49,103 nucleotides of DNA from Beijerinckiaceae bacterium. GTDB taxonomy: Bacteria > Pseudomonadota > Alphaproteobacteria > Rhizobiales > Beijerinckiaceae. Where the stretch lies: NCBI GenBank assembly GCA_947478455.1, contig CANJWR010000012.1, positions 1 through 49,103 on the forward strand, in the 5' to 3' direction. The translations under genes and the position numbers were made by a program. Below the pieces are notes generated by a model, which was not told where the DNA came from, did not search any database, and was given only the letters and a program-made list of their open reading frames with translations. Positions 40,884 to 49,103 of this stretch are shown here, piece after piece. Numbering within the stretch: position 1 is the first letter of the stretch; every line of letters starts with the position of its first letter.

Positions 40884-41549
40884 TTGGATCAAACCGTCCG
40901 CATTATGATCGCCGATGATCATCCGCTCGTGCGTGGCGCATTGCGTCAGGCTGTTTCGGGCGCTGTCGCCAACGCCGATATTTTCGAATGCGCCGATCTC
41001 GACGCCGTCAGCAAATCGCTGGGAGAGAATGACGAAGTCGACCTCGTCCTGCTCGATCTGGCCATGCCGGGCGTTCGGGGCTTTTCCGGCCTGCTTTATT
41101 TACGCGCCCAGTATCCGGGTGTGCCGGTGGTTGTGGTGTCGGCCAACGAGGATCGCGGCGTTATGCGTCGTTGTGTGGATTTCGGGGCATCGGGCTTTAT
41201 CCCGAAGACAACCGACATCGACACGATGCGCGCCGCCATCCGCAGCGTTCTCGACGGCAAGACATGGACGCCGCCCGATCTCGATCTCTCTGCCCCGACA
41301 GACAAGGATACCGCCGACACCGTGCGCCGTCTGGCGTCCCTGACGCCCCAGCAGGTCCGGGTGCTGATGATGCTGTCGGAAGGTCTTCTCAACAAGCAGA
41401 TCGCCTATGAGCTTTCGGTGTCCGAGGCGACCGTGAAGGCCCATGTTTCGGCCATCCTGCAGAAACTCGGCGTCGAAAGCCGCACCCAGGCCGTGATTGC
41501 GGCCTCAAAGATCGAGGCCGGCCACTGGCAAGGGGAAATGCCGGCCTGA
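40884..41549 (+). CDS. LuxR/NarL-family response regulator
   Basis: A 221-residue two-component regulator. TTG 40884 has GGAGG 4 bases upstream. The receiver domain has IADDHPLVRGAL and the phosphorylated D58 in LVLLDLAMPG; the K of FIPKTT is also present. The C-terminal HTH domain (about 150-208) reads LTPQQVRVLMMLSEGLLNKQ and VSEATVKAHVSAILQKLGV. No histidine kinase is adjacent, so the partner kinase is elsewhere. Divergence from an acetate-permease-like symporter recalls the CrbR/symporter pairing known in other proteobacteria. The stop is 1 base from the stop of the FecR-domain gene. Confidence 0.93.
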   Translation: MDQTVRIMIADDHPLVRGALRQAVSGAVANADIFECADLDAVSKSLGENDEVDLVLLDLAMPGVRGFSGLLYLRAQYPGVPVVVVSANEDRGVMRRCVDFGASGFIPKTTDIDTMRAAIRSVLDGKTWTPPDLDLSAPTDKDTADTVRRLASLTPQQVRVLMMLSEGLLNKQIAYELSVSEATVKAHVSAILQKLGVESRTQAVIAASKIEAGHWQGEMPA

Positions 41550-41550
41550 G

Positions 41551-42201
41551 TTACAGGCCGCAGCTTGCTCCGCCTCCCCGGCACCAGTCTGCGAAATCGA
41601 GGTCGTTCGGGCGTTTGTTGATCGGTCCTTGCAAGACGGTTCGCCCGACCACGATCCTTTGTTCGGCCCTGCGGGCGGTCGAGCATGTGCGGGTTCCGCG
41701 TCGACAAACACTGATCGCGCCCTGCTTCAGGATGACCGTGGTGCTTTCCTCCGTGACGATGAACCCGATCGTCGTGCCCCGCACCCCGATCACCGCGTGC
41801 GGCGTGCGGATTTCGTACGCGCGCTGGCCGGAACGGCCTGAAACAAACCGAAACCCGCCTTTCAACAGTTCGACAGCCACCTTGCGGGCCTTGTCGCCGC
41901 CCGAATAGACGAATTCATCGAGCTTTACCTGAGAAGACGGCCCGACGGAGAGTTTCGTACGGTCGACGAATTCAATTTGCGTCGCGCTCGACGGTCCGGT
42001 TTCTATAATCTCGTCGCGCGCCACGCGATCGCCTGCGCTCTTTGTATAGCGGGCGTTTTCGATCGTTCCATGTACATCGCGCTCGACGATCATGGCCGAG
42101 CCTATGAGGTCTGCAGCCCCGGCCGGCGCCCAACAGGCGCCGCATCCCAATGCCGCCAACGCCAATGAAGCGATGCCGAAGCTTTTTGCCGCACGCGCCA
42201 T
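41551..42201 (-). CDS. exported FecR-domain protein
   Basis: A 216-residue protein with a signal peptide (cleavage after about AGAA, residue 30) and a FecR domain at about 55-155: VARDEIIETGPSSATQIEFV, TKLSVGPSSQVKLDEFVY and TPHAVIGVRGTTIGFIV. The C-terminal part has four cysteines (VCRRGTRTC, DWC, ASC), probably two disulfides. There is no sigma factor, TonB receptor or membrane helix, so it is not a classical anti-sigma FecR. Stand-alone exported FecR-domain proteins are common in alphaproteobacteria and have no settled role. Confidence 0.85.
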   Translation of the reverse strand: MARAAKSFGIASLALAALGCGACWAPAGAADLIGSAMIVERDVHGTIENARYTKSAGDRVARDEIIETGPSSATQIEFVDRTKLSVGPSSQVKLDEFVYSGGDKARKVAVELLKGGFRFVSGRSGQRAYEIRTPHAVIGVRGTTIGFIVTEESTTVILKQGAISVCRRGTRTCSTARRAEQRIVVGRTVLQGPINKRPNDLDFADWCRGGGASCGL

Positions 42202-42312
42202 GAACTGATTCCTGTATGAGTAAGCGAAGATTTTTTGATTTGCCCTGATTTCGTCGTCTCCGATGCTTATATTTTAATTTGCGGCGTGACCGAAGCGCCG
42301 ACGGAGATTGCC

Positions 42313-42717
42313 ATGCGGTTCATGCTCGCTACGCTTTGGCTTCTGTTTGCGTCGCCCGCCCTTGCGGCCGAACCCAATGAAGCCGCAACAGAAAACGGTC
42401 GTTACGCCATGACGCCGGTTCAGGATGGTTTTCTGCGCCTGGACACCCGCTCCGGCGCGGTCTCGCTCTGCAAGGTCACGGGCGCTAACGTTGCCTGCCG
42501 GGCCAGCGCCGAGGAAAGTCGCGCGCTGAATGAGGAGATTGATCGCCTGTCGCGCGAGAACGCCGCCCTCAAGACTGCCGCCCCGAACGCGCAGGCAGGT
42601 TCGAAATATGGCATTCCGTCCGACGAGGAGATCGACAAGGCGCTCAATGTCGGCGAAAAGTTCATGAAGCGCATGCTGAGAATTCTGCGCGATGATCAGG
42701 CTCCGGACAAGACCTGA
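42313..42717 (+). CDS. small exported coiled-coil protein of unknown function
   Basis: A 134-residue protein with GGAG at 42303-42306. The signal peptide MRFMLATLWLLFASPALA is followed by YAMTPVQDGFLRLDTRSGAV, SLCKVTGANVACRA with two cysteines, and a coiled coil SRALNEEIDRLSRENAALK. The C-terminal helix is rich in charge. The VQDGFLRLDTRSG-SLC pattern occurs in many rhizobial proteins, but I know of no function. It begins a run with the DUF6460 and MATE genes, at 24 and 5 bp spacing. Confidence 0.8.
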   Translation: MRFMLATLWLLFASPALAAEPNEAATENGRYAMTPVQDGFLRLDTRSGAVSLCKVTGANVACRASAEESRALNEEIDRLSRENAALKTAAPNAQAGSKYGIPSDEEIDKALNVGEKFMKRMLRILRDDQAPDKT

Positions 42718-42740
42718 TCGGGCCGACACCGGAGACTTTC

Positions 42741-43124
42741 ATGGCGCAGGAAATTATCGAGCCGCCGAATGCGCGCAGCAAGCGCAACGACGGCGCATCA
42801 TGGTGGCAGGCGCCGCCGGAGCGGGACGAACCAATGAACGGGACTGTCGCGAATTCTTCAACCTTGAATCGTTTTCTTGGCGGCTCGCCGGCTGCGGTCT
42901 TCGTGCGGCTGTTGTTCGTGTCGCTGATCGTCGGCGCATTCCTGATGTGGCTCGACATCAGGCCCATCGACGTCATTCACAGCGTCGAACGTTTCTTCAT
43001 GCGCATCTGGAATCTGGGCTTTTCGGCCATTCGCGAGGTCATCGAATATGTCATTGCCGGCGCAGTGCTGGTCGTGCCGGTCTGGCTGGTGATCCGTCTG
43101 CTCAACATGCGCAGCGCCCGCTAA
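42741..43124 (+). CDS. DUF6460-type membrane protein
   Basis: A 127-residue protein. A polar N-terminal part (about 1-45) leads to LGGSPAAVFVRLLFVSLIVG and WLDIRPIDVIHSVERF, then IREVIEYVIAGAVLVVPVWL and IRLL. Two membrane helices are at about 50-70 and 100-121. This matches the DUF6460 pattern of alphaproteobacteria, as I remember it; function unknown. GGAGAC is 5 bases before ATG. The next gene (MATE) starts 4 bp after its stop. Confidence 0.85.
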   Translation: MAQEIIEPPNARSKRNDGASWWQAPPERDEPMNGTVANSSTLNRFLGGSPAAVFVRLLFVSLIVGAFLMWLDIRPIDVIHSVERFFMRIWNLGFSAIREVIEYVIAGAVLVVPVWLVIRLLNMRSAR

Positions 43125-43128
43125 CCGG

Positions 43129-44520
43129 GTGCAGGCCGAAGCCAGTGCATCGACGGGCGCGCCCCAGCCCGTAAACGTCACCCATGGCCGCGTGCTGGCG
43201 CTCGCTGCGCCGATGATGATTGCGCATGCGACGACGCCTCTGATGGGCATTGCCGGTACAGCCATCATAGGCAGTCTCGGCGATGCGGCTCTGGTGGGCG
43301 GCGTCGCGACCGCGACGATCGTTTTCGATTTTGTTTTCTGGAGCCTTGGCTTTCTGCGGATGGGCACGGCCGGGCTGACCGCGCAGGCGCTCGGGGCAGG
43401 GGATGAACAGGAGTTGCGCGCAGCCTTGTGGCGAGCGCTGCTTCTGTCCACCACGCTTGGCGTGGCGTTGATTGGTCTGCAAAGCCTGATCGCCGCAGCG
43501 GCCTTTTATCTGATCGACGCCAGCCCTGTCGTGACCGCCGCCGCGCGGGAATTTTACGACATCCGCATTTGGTCCGCGCCTTTCACACTGTCGGGCTATG
43601 CGACCTTCGGGGCGATAGTCGGGCGCGGTCGCACAGATCTCGGCCTCATCACGCAGATATTCGCCAATGTGCTGAACGTGGGGCTGAATGTCCTCTTCGT
43701 TCTCGTCTTCGGCTGGGGTGTGAAGGGTGCTGCGTTCGGAATACTCATCGCAGAAACGGCAGGGCTCGCGCTCAATCTTTATCTTCTGAGCCTTTTGCCC
43801 GGCGCGCTTGCAAAAGTGAATCTGAAACGTGTGTTCGATGGTGTGGGCTTCCGCATCATGCTGATGCTCAACCGCGACATCATGATCCGCACGGCGGCGC
43901 TGATATTTGTCTCGGTATTCTTCCTGCGACGCGGCGCGCATACGGACGATGCGACGCTTGCAGCCAATGCGATCCTGATGGCGCTCGCCCTGATGCTGGT
44001 GGCGCTGGTGGATGGCTTCGGCACCGCTGCCGAACAATTATGCGGACAATCATTTGGCGCGCGCGACCCGAAGGGCTTTCGCCGCGCGGCCTATTTATGC
44101 GGCCTCTGGTCCCTTGTGCTGGGGGCGGCGATCGGCCTGGTGACTTTAAGTGTCGGCGGGCTTTATGCAGACGCCATGACGCCTGTGCAGAACGTGCGCG
44201 ACATTGTGCGCGCTTATCTGCCCTATGCGGCCATGTTGCCGCTGGCGGGCGCGCTGGCGTTTTCGTTTGACGGCGTGTTCATCGGCGCGGGATGGGGGCG
44301 CGACATGCGCAACACCATGCTGCTTGCGACGGTCTTTTATCTGGCGCTGGCGATGGCGCTGCAATCCTTCGGCAATACCGGCCTGTGGATCGCGCAGCTC
44401 ACCTTCTATGTAGCGCGCTGGAGCGGCCAGTGGTGGCTTTATCCAAAACGTGTGGCGGAGACTTTTCCCGACGCCCAGTCTGCGGCCCTGACGCCGACTG
44501 CATCCGCCACACGCCCGTAG
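43129..44520 (+). CDS. MATE-family efflux transporter (DinF-like)
   Basis: A 463-residue multidrug/toxin extrusion protein with about 12 membrane helices in two related halves. The start [20 protein letters not shown] and [17 protein letters not shown] are typical of the DinF branch. GTG 43129 is the first start after the previous gene; no ribosome site is seen, so translation is probably coupled. The last 82 bases overlap the 3' end of pyrD on the other strand. Cargo is unknown; export of drugs or organic cations with Na+ or H+ is the family role. Confidence 0.92.
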   Translation: MQAEASASTGAPQPVNVTHGRVLALAAPMMIAHATTPLMGIAGTAIIGSLGDAALVGGVATATIVFDFVFWSLGFLRMGTAGLTAQALGAGDEQELRAALWRALLLSTTLGVALIGLQSLIAAAAFYLIDASPVVTAAAREFYDIRIWSAPFTLSGYATFGAIVGRGRTDLGLITQIFANVLNVGLNVLFVLVFGWGVKGAAFGILIAETAGLALNLYLLSLLPGALAKVNLKRVFDGVGFRIMLMLNRDIMIRTAALIFVSVFFLRRGAHTDDATLAANAILMALALMLVALVDGFGTAAEQLCGQSFGARDPKGFRRAAYLCGLWSLVLGAAIGLVTLSVGGLYADAMTPVQNVRDIVRAYLPYAAMLPLAGALAFSFDGVFIGAGWGRDMRNTMLLATVFYLALAMALQSFGNTGLWIAQLTFYVARWSGQWWLYPKRVAETFPDAQSAALTPTASATRP

Positions 44521-45536
44521 CCGCCTTTGGCGAGCAGCGCCGGCAGTCCGCGTTTGATGTCCGTCACGAGGGCTGGCCCCAGATAAACCATCGCCGAATA
44601 AAGCTGCACGAGCGACGCGCCTGCCTCGATCTTGGCGAAGGCCGTTTCGGCAGAATCGATGCCGCCCGCGCCCACAATCGGAAATTGTTTCTCGACCCGC
44701 AGCCAGCTCTGCGCCAGCACTTTCGTGGCGAGTGGAAAGAGCGGCTTGCCGGACAGACCGCCAGCCTCGCGCGCCTGCGGCGAACGCAGTGTCGACGGAC
44801 GTTCAATCGTGGTGTTGGAGACAATCATGCCGTCGATGCCGCGCGCACGCGATACGCGCACGATGTCGTCGAGGTCGCCTTCGGTCAGGTCGGGCGCGAT
44901 CTTCAGCAGAATCGGCTTGCGGCCATGGTGTTCGGTTGCGGCATCGCGCGCCTCCAGCACACGCCCCAGCAGATCATCGAGCGCCGCCGCCTGTTGTAGA
45001 TCGCGCAGACCGGGTGTGTTGGGCGATGAAATGTTGATGGTGAAATAGCTCGCCACATCGGCGAAAGCATTGATACCCGCGACATAATCGGCGGCTCTGT
45101 CGCCAGCGTCCTTGTTGGCGCCGACATTCACGCCCACGACGCCCGCGGGCTTGCGGGCCGCCAGTCTTTTATGAACCGCCGCATGGCCCTCGCTGTTGAA
45201 GCCGAAACGGTTGATGACGCCCAGATCGTCGGCTAGCCGGAACAGGCGCGGCTTCGGATTGCCCGGTTGGGGGCGTGGGGTGATGGTGCCGACTTCTGTG
45301 AAGCCGAACCCCATGCCGAGCAGCGCATCCGCCGCCTCGCCGTGCTTGTCGAAACCCGCCGCCATTCCGACCGGATTAGGAAAGCGCAGGCCGAACGCAT
45401 CGACCGCCAGACGTTGATCGTCGACGAGCGGCGCACGCGTGGGCATCAGCCTTAACGCCGCAATGGTGGCGCCATGCGCCTTTTCGGGGTCGAGCCCCAT
45501 CAGGAAGGGTTTGGCGAGGCCGAACAGGAAATTCAC
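44439..45536 (-). CDS. pyrD: dihydroorotate dehydrogenase (quinone), class 2
   Basis: This enzyme oxidises dihydroorotate to orotate in pyrimidine synthesis and passes electrons to quinone at the membrane. It has 365 residues from GTG 45536. The N-terminal helices ([19 protein letters not shown]) are the membrane/quinone part. Then come [31 protein letters not shown] and NRFGFNSEG. The class 2 catalytic Ser is in [14 protein letters not shown], and [13 protein letters not shown] binds FMN phosphate. The start overlaps the DUF952 stop (GTGA). Its last 82 bases are antisense to the MATE gene. Confidence 0.97.
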   Translation of the reverse strand: MNFLFGLAKPFLMGLDPEKAHGATIAALRLMPTRAPLVDDQRLAVDAFGLRFPNPVGMAAGFDKHGEAADALLGMGFGFTEVGTITPRPQPGNPKPRLFRLADDLGVINRFGFNSEGHAAVHKRLAARKPAGVVGVNVGANKDAGDRAADYVAGINAFADVASYFTINISSPNTPGLRDLQQAAALDDLLGRVLEARDAATEHHGRKPILLKIAPDLTEGDLDDIVRVSRARGIDGMIVSNTTIERPSTLRSPQAREAGGLSGKPLFPLATKVLAQSWLRVEKQFPIVGAGGIDSAETAFAKIEAGASLVQLYSAMVYLGPALVTDIKRGLPALLAKGGYGRVADAVGVRAADWASGKVSATRFG

Positions 45537-45877
45537 GGCAGCAGCCCCGTGAAATCGTGGGTTCCGTCCGGGTTCATCGGGATCGGGGCGACCGACCGCA
45601 CTGCCGTGAGCCCCATCGGCTCGTAAAGATGCGGAAACAACTGTCCGCCGCGCGACGGTTCCCATTTCAGCTTCTCGCCCAGAGCCCCATCATCGACCGC
45701 AATCAGCAGCAAATCAGCCTGCCCGCGGAAATGCTTTGCGGCGGTCTCCCGCGTCTGGTCGGCGGTTGAGAAATGGATGAATCCGTCCTGCAGATCGACC
45801 GGCGCGCCCGAGAACACCCCGGCAGCCACGGCGGCCCGCCACAGTTCGGCAGGCGCAATTTTATAGATGAACGTCAC
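45533..45877 (-). CDS. DUF952 family protein
   Basis: A 114-residue protein from GTG 45877 with GGAG upstream. Family marks are [34 protein letters not shown] and [18 protein letters not shown]. The function of DUF952 is unproven; the fold is related to ADP-ribosyltransferase-like proteins. It is first in a two-gene operon with pyrD, a conserved pairing in alphaproteobacteria, and shares a 4-base overlap. Confidence 0.93.
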   Translation of the reverse strand: MTFIYKIAPAELWRAAVAAGVFSGAPVDLQDGFIHFSTADQTRETAAKHFRGQADLLLIAVDDGALGEKLKWEPSRGGQLFPHLYEPMGLTAVRSVAPIPMNPDGTHDFTGLLP

Positions 45878-45956
45878 GGCAGGCTCCGAGAGGGGATTGG
45901 ATTGCGGCGGAACCTAGTGGGGTTGCGGGGGAGGGGCAAGCGGACGCCGCCCTGCC

Positions 45957-45985
45957 TTGCCTGTTTCATGAAACAGGTATATATC
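45957..45985 (+). promoter_or_regulatory. promoter and palindromic operator of the S24 repressor gene
   Basis: CCTGTTTCATGAAACAGG (45960-45977) is a perfect 18-bp palindrome. It lies between a candidate -35 TTGCCT (45957-45962) and -10 TATATC (45980-45985), which have a 17-bp spacer. An operator in that position would block RNA polymerase, so the repressor encoded 46 bp downstream probably controls itself. It could also control DUF952-pyrD on the other side. Confidence 0.65.
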
Positions 45986-46022
45986 CCCATTTAGGAACAA
46001 GGTCTCTTATTCGGCTGCGATC

Positions 46023-46697
46023 ATGTCGGACTCAATTGCCAGCAAGCTCCCCGGAAAAGTCTCAAGTCCGCTCACCCACGAGCAGGTCTGGAGCGCCATC
46101 GATACGTTGGCCCAGCGCCATGAAATGACGCCCTCGGCTCTCGCCAAAAAGGCAGGGCTCGACGCCACCACGTTCAATAAGTCGAAGAGAGCCTCTGCGG
46201 ATGGACGTTTGCGCTGGCCGTCGACGGAATCGATCTCGAAAGTGCTCGACGCAACCGGGGCGTCGGTGGACGAATTTCTCGGGCTGATGATCGAGCGCGC
46301 GGCCCCGGTGCGGCGGACCATTCCGCTTATCGGGATGGCGCAGGCCGGCTCGGGCGGATTTTTCGATGATGGCGGCTATCCGGTCGGCTCTGGCTGGGAT
46401 GAGGTGAATTTTCCCAACATGGCCGACGACCATTCCTATGCGCTGGAGATTTCCGGCGATTCCATGCAGCCGGTGTATCGCGATGGCGACATCATCATCG
46501 TGTCGCCATCGGCGGCGCTGCGGCGCGGCGATCGGGTGGTGGTGAAGACCACAGAGGGAGAGGTTCTGGCGAAGGAACTCCGTCGCCGCACGGCCCGGGT
46601 GATCGAACTCAAGTCGCTCAATCCTGACCACGAGGACCGCACGTTCAACGAAGACCAGGTCTCGTGGGTCGCCCGCATCATGTGGTCGAGCCAGTAA
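46023..46697 (+). CDS. S24/LexA-like self-cleaving transcriptional repressor
   Basis: A 224-residue repressor. An N-terminal HTH (about 20-85) contains QVWSAIDTLAQRHEMTPSAL and AKKAGLDATTFNKSKR. The C-terminal S24 peptidase domain has the catalytic Ser147 in ISGDSMQPVYRDGD and Lys175 in DRVVVKTTEGE. A possible cleavage bond is A108-G109 in MAQAGSGG, like the Ala-Gly site of LexA and phage repressors. It stands alone, not in a prophage, and homologues of this size are common in Hyphomicrobiales. It is likely to respond to RecA filaments or a similar signal. The 3' end overlaps the TauE-like gene by 20 bases. Confidence 0.9.
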   Translation: MSDSIASKLPGKVSSPLTHEQVWSAIDTLAQRHEMTPSALAKKAGLDATTFNKSKRASADGRLRWPSTESISKVLDATGASVDEFLGLMIERAAPVRRTIPLIGMAQAGSGGFFDDGGYPVGSGWDEVNFPNMADDHSYALEISGDSMQPVYRDGDIIIVSPSAALRRGDRVVVKTTEGEVLAKELRRRTARVIELKSLNPDHEDRTFNEDQVSWVARIMWSSQ

Positions 46698-47436
46698 TCA
46701 ACAGCCACGCGCCGCGCGCCACATAGATAAGGCTCAGCGCCCAGATCAGCGCACGCGTCCATTTGCGGAAGCTGGCGTCCGACATGCGGTTCAGTACGCC
46801 CGCAGCCGCAGAACCGCCGACAAATGTGATCAGCACATAGACGACGAGCAGCCACCATGGAATGATTTCGCCCGCCTGCAGGGCCGCAAAGCCGAAATAC
46901 AGAAAGCGCCCGGCCTGCGAGAACAATTGCATGATCGCCTTGGTGGCGACGATCGTGTGGCGTGTCAGGCTGCTGGTCTGGAAGAAGGCGTCCAGCACAT
47001 TGCCGCCGGCACCAACCGTGATCTGCAAAAGCATCACGATGAAGCCCGACAGATAGGGCATTCCTGTGCGCTCGATGTTGGGCGCAATTTTCTTCGGCAT
47101 CAGGTCGGCCAGGATCGGCGCGAGGCCGAGGCCCAGATAGACGACAGGCTTTGACGGAACATAATAAATGAACAGCATCACCACATAGGCGACGACTGAA
47201 CCGGCTATGTAGCGGGTGGTGATCGGCCAATTTACATGTTGCCGCCATAGAACGCCGCGCCACGCGCCGGAGGTGAACATGAGCGCCGAAAACAGCGTCA
47301 TGCCGGAACTGACAGGCATGAAATATAACGCCGTCGCCAGTACGATCTGGCCACCGACCATGCCGAAAATGCCCGACACGAACGTGCCGACAAAAACCGC
47401 GCCGCCGATGATCAGAGAAGCCGCCAGTGACAACAT
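46678..47436 (-). CDS. TauE/SafE family membrane protein (second copy)
   Basis: A 252-residue membrane protein with about eight helices. It starts MLSLAASLIIGGAVFVGTFV and has SGIFGMVGGQIVLATALYFM as the first family repeat. VGAGGNVLDAFFQTSSLTRH follows in the middle, and AAGVLNRMSDASFRKW lies near the end. It is clearly different from the copy at 27 kb and has no TIGR02186 partner. The start codon is directly after the dapE stop (TGA then ATG), so it is co-translated with dapE. The substrate is unknown. Confidence 0.88.
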   Translation of the reverse strand: MLSLAASLIIGGAVFVGTFVSGIFGMVGGQIVLATALYFMPVSSGMTLFSALMFTSGAWRGVLWRQHVNWPITTRYIAGSVVAYVVMLFIYYVPSKPVVYLGLGLAPILADLMPKKIAPNIERTGMPYLSGFIVMLLQITVGAGGNVLDAFFQTSSLTRHTIVATKAIMQLFSQAGRFLYFGFAALQAGEIIPWWLLVVYVLITFVGGSAAAGVLNRMSDASFRKWTRALIWALSLIYVARGAWLLITGSTT

Positions 47437-48606
47437 TCAGCGGACTTCTGCAGCGCTGAAATAGTCGCCCAGTACGCGTTCGTAGATCTTGGCCAGTCGT
47501 TCGAAATCATCCACCGGCACGCGTTCGTCGACCATATGCATGGTCTGGCCCACAAGGCCGAATTCCACGACCGGACAATAGGATTTGATGAATCGCGCAT
47601 CCGATGTGCCGCCCGTCGTGGACAAAACGGGCTTGCGTCCGGTCTCCGATTCCGCCGCCCGCGACACCATCTCGACGAAGGGCCCTGGCTGCGTCAGGAA
47701 CGCGGTCGCGTTGGTGGGGTCGAAGGTCAGCGTGAAGCGCGCCTTCCCGGCGAATTGTTCCACGCGCGCACGAATTTCCGCCGCCAGGGTTTCGGGGTTC
47801 CAGACATCGTTGAAGCGGATGTTGAAGCGCGCCCGCGCCTCTGCCGCAATGACGTTGGCGGCCTTGTTGCCGACATCGAAGGTCGTAACTTCGAGGTTCG
47901 AGGCGTCGAAATGGTCCGTCCCGGAATCGAGCGGGCTCGCCAGTACACCCGACAGAATGCGCATCATGTGATGCACCGGATTATCCGCCAGATGCGGATA
48001 GCCCACGTGCCCCTGCTTGCCGTGAACAACAAGTGTGCCCGACAGCGAGCCGCGCCGGCCGATCTTGATCATGTCGCCCAGATGATCGGGGTTTGTCGGC
48101 TCGCCCAGAATACAATGATCGAAACGTTCGCCGCGCTCGTGAGCCCATTCGAGCAGTTTCACGGTGCCGTTCACCGCAGGGCCTTCCTCGTCGCCCGTCA
48201 ACAGAAAGCCGATGGAGCCCTTCGGCGGCCCGTTCTTTTCAAGATAGGCCAGAACTGCCGCCACCGAACAAGCGAGGCCACCCTTCATGTCGCAGGCGCC
48301 GCGACCCCACACGAGGCCATCCGCGATCTCCGCCGAAAACGGATCGAACCGCCATTGCGACGCTTCACCCACCGGCACCACATCGGTATGGCCCGCAAAC
48401 AGCAGATAGGGCGCGCCCGTCCCGATGCGCGCATATAGATTGTCGATGTCGGGCGTGCCGGGTTCGGAAAATGTGATGCGCTGCGTGGAAAAACCGGCCT
48501 GTTTCAGCACGCCTTCGAGCAGCCCGAGCGCCCCGCCATCGTCAGGCGTGACCGAGGGGCAGCGGATGAGATCGCGGGCGAGCGTGAGGGCTGAAGTTTG
48601 CGTCAT
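47437..48606 (-). CDS. dapE: succinyl-diaminopimelate desuccinylase
   Basis: DapE removes succinate from N-succinyl-L,L-diaminopimelate in lysine and peptidoglycan synthesis. The 389-residue zinc enzyme has [10 protein letters not shown] (H73, D75), [10 protein letters not shown] (D106) and TGDEEGPA (E140, E141); [21 protein letters not shown] is also present. The central dimerisation domain and the final [14 protein letters not shown] are intact. In many rhizobia dapE lies next to truA; here it is 34 kb away and inverted. Confidence 0.97.
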   Translation of the reverse strand: MTQTSALTLARDLIRCPSVTPDDGGALGLLEGVLKQAGFSTQRITFSEPGTPDIDNLYARIGTGAPYLLFAGHTDVVPVGEASQWRFDPFSAEIADGLVWGRGACDMKGGLACSVAAVLAYLEKNGPPKGSIGFLLTGDEEGPAVNGTVKLLEWAHERGERFDHCILGEPTNPDHLGDMIKIGRRGSLSGTLVVHGKQGHVGYPHLADNPVHHMMRILSGVLASPLDSGTDHFDASNLEVTTFDVGNKAANVIAAEARARFNIRFNDVWNPETLAAEIRARVEQFAGKARFTLTFDPTNATAFLTQPGPFVEMVSRAAESETGRKPVLSTTGGTSDARFIKSYCPVVEFGLVGQTMHMVDERVPVDDFERLAKIYERVLGDYFSAAEVR

Positions 48607-48672
48607 GAATCCGGACCGTGAAGCGACTTTCTTCCTTAGGTCGCCTTCGCCATTTCCGAAAGTCCTAATCGT

Positions 48673-49026
48673 TCACGCAATGTCATCCAGCAGTGGATCT
48701 GGCCCGAAGGCGTTTGGTCCCACAGTGCCGCGCAGGCAACCATTTTCCACGAAGGCCCAGATAATGCCGATGATAGGCACGAGGGAAATCAGCATCCACC
48801 ATGCCGATTTGTCCCTGTCGTGCCAGCGCTTGCCGCTGACGCAGATGCCCGGCCAGATGAGCGCAATGCCGAAAATGAACGCAATGGCGTTCCCAAGCGC
48901 CCCGCCAATCACGACGCCAAGCCCGGACACGACCAGATTGGCGACCAGCAGCGCCAGCATTCCCAGCCAGAAAGGCTTGCGATTGAGCCTGCCGTCAATC
49001 GACAGGAAAAACTTTTGATAGTCCAT
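48673..49026 (-). CDS. DUF805 membrane protein
   Basis: A 117-residue protein. ATG 49026 is taken because MDYQKFFLSIDGRLNRKPFW is the usual start of the family; the frame opens 27 bases earlier. Three or four helices are expected: LGMLALLVANLVVSGLGVVI, AIAFIFGIALIWPGICVSG and WWMLISLVPIIGIIWAFVE. SGKRWHDRDKSAWW is the DUF805 mark, and the tail GPNAFGPDPL is typical. Function unknown. It is on the same strand as dapE, 66 bp upstream of it. Confidence 0.9.
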   Translation of the reverse strand: MDYQKFFLSIDGRLNRKPFWLGMLALLVANLVVSGLGVVIGGALGNAIAFIFGIALIWPGICVSGKRWHDRDKSAWWMLISLVPIIGIIWAFVENGCLRGTVGPNAFGPDPLLDDIA

Positions 49027-49103
49027 CGAACAGCCCCGGTTTTTGAGCTTCAAGCTTTGCAGTCCGGGATCGGAAGGTCAATCGCGACCCCCGCTTTGCT
49101 CAA

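Noticed and set aside
1..49103. CRISPR arrays, tRNAs, rRNAs, insertion sequences, phage integration sites
   Set aside because: Looked for repeated spacers, tRNA arms, transposase frames and terminal repeats on both strands; none was convincing.

Overview
The window looks like ordinary core chromosome from a GC-rich alphaproteobacterium, most likely of the order Hyphomicrobiales (Rhizobiales). The reasons are the block SRP RNA - dnaX - ybaB - recR, the run def-fmt-truA, a DnaX that lacks the usual zinc cysteines, the four-part set of ligase-associated DNA-repair genes, a PodJ-like polarity protein, and small families typical of the group (DUF6460, TIGR02186, DUF952). I see no tRNA, rRNA, insertion sequence, prophage, integrase or CRISPR array. 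I cannot name the genus.

Layout. 1-4.1 kb: the N-terminal end of a Bug/TctC solute-binding protein, a class I PPK2 polyphosphate kinase, an exported thioredoxin-like protein, a small membrane protein and a bicupin. 4.1-5.6 kb: a lone Wza-type polysaccharide-export lipoprotein behind a long AT-rich leader. 5.7-13.6 kb: nudC, then the SRP RNA, dnaX, ybaB and recR, then rmuC, def, fmt and truA (replication, repair, formyl-methionine and tRNA functions). 13.6-22.2 kb: one long leftward run that reads as a fatty-acid or acyl-CoA degradation operon. From promoter to end it holds acyl-CoA dehydrogenase, a small AT-rich DUF2513-like gene, thiolase, a GFA/CENP-V zinc protein, a hydratase/hydroxyacyl-CoA dehydrogenase fusion, a hotdog thioesterase, a kappa-GST/HCCA-isomerase-like protein and a GNAT acetyltransferase. 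A MerR regulator lies just upstream, and a perfect dyad sits in a long-spacer promoter between it and the operon.

22.3-27 kb: a 1494-residue PodJ-like coiled-coil protein with one membrane segment and SEL1 repeats. 27-31 kb: a TauE/SafE exporter paired with a TIGR02186 membrane protein, then a biotin carrier and a carboxyltransferase with no biotin carboxylase nearby. 31-38.9 kb: the ligase-associated repair genes, split into two divergent halves (helicase and PdeM leftward, exonuclease and ligase rightward) with a methyltransferase and two small exported proteins between them. 38.9-45.9 kb: an SSS-family symporter divergent from a LuxR-type response regulator, a FecR-domain protein, a three-gene run ending in a MATE exporter, and DUF952-pyrD, whose 3' end overlaps the MATE gene. 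46-49.1 kb: an S24-type self-cleaving repressor with its own palindromic operator, a second TauE/SafE protein, dapE and a DUF805 protein.

I do not see a clearly new multi-gene system. The items most worth following are the MerR/dyad control of the acyl-CoA operon and the foreign-looking DUF2513 gene fitted exactly into it, the S24 repressor with its dyad, the carboxyltransferase/carrier pair without a biotin carboxylase, and the split ligase-repair cluster.
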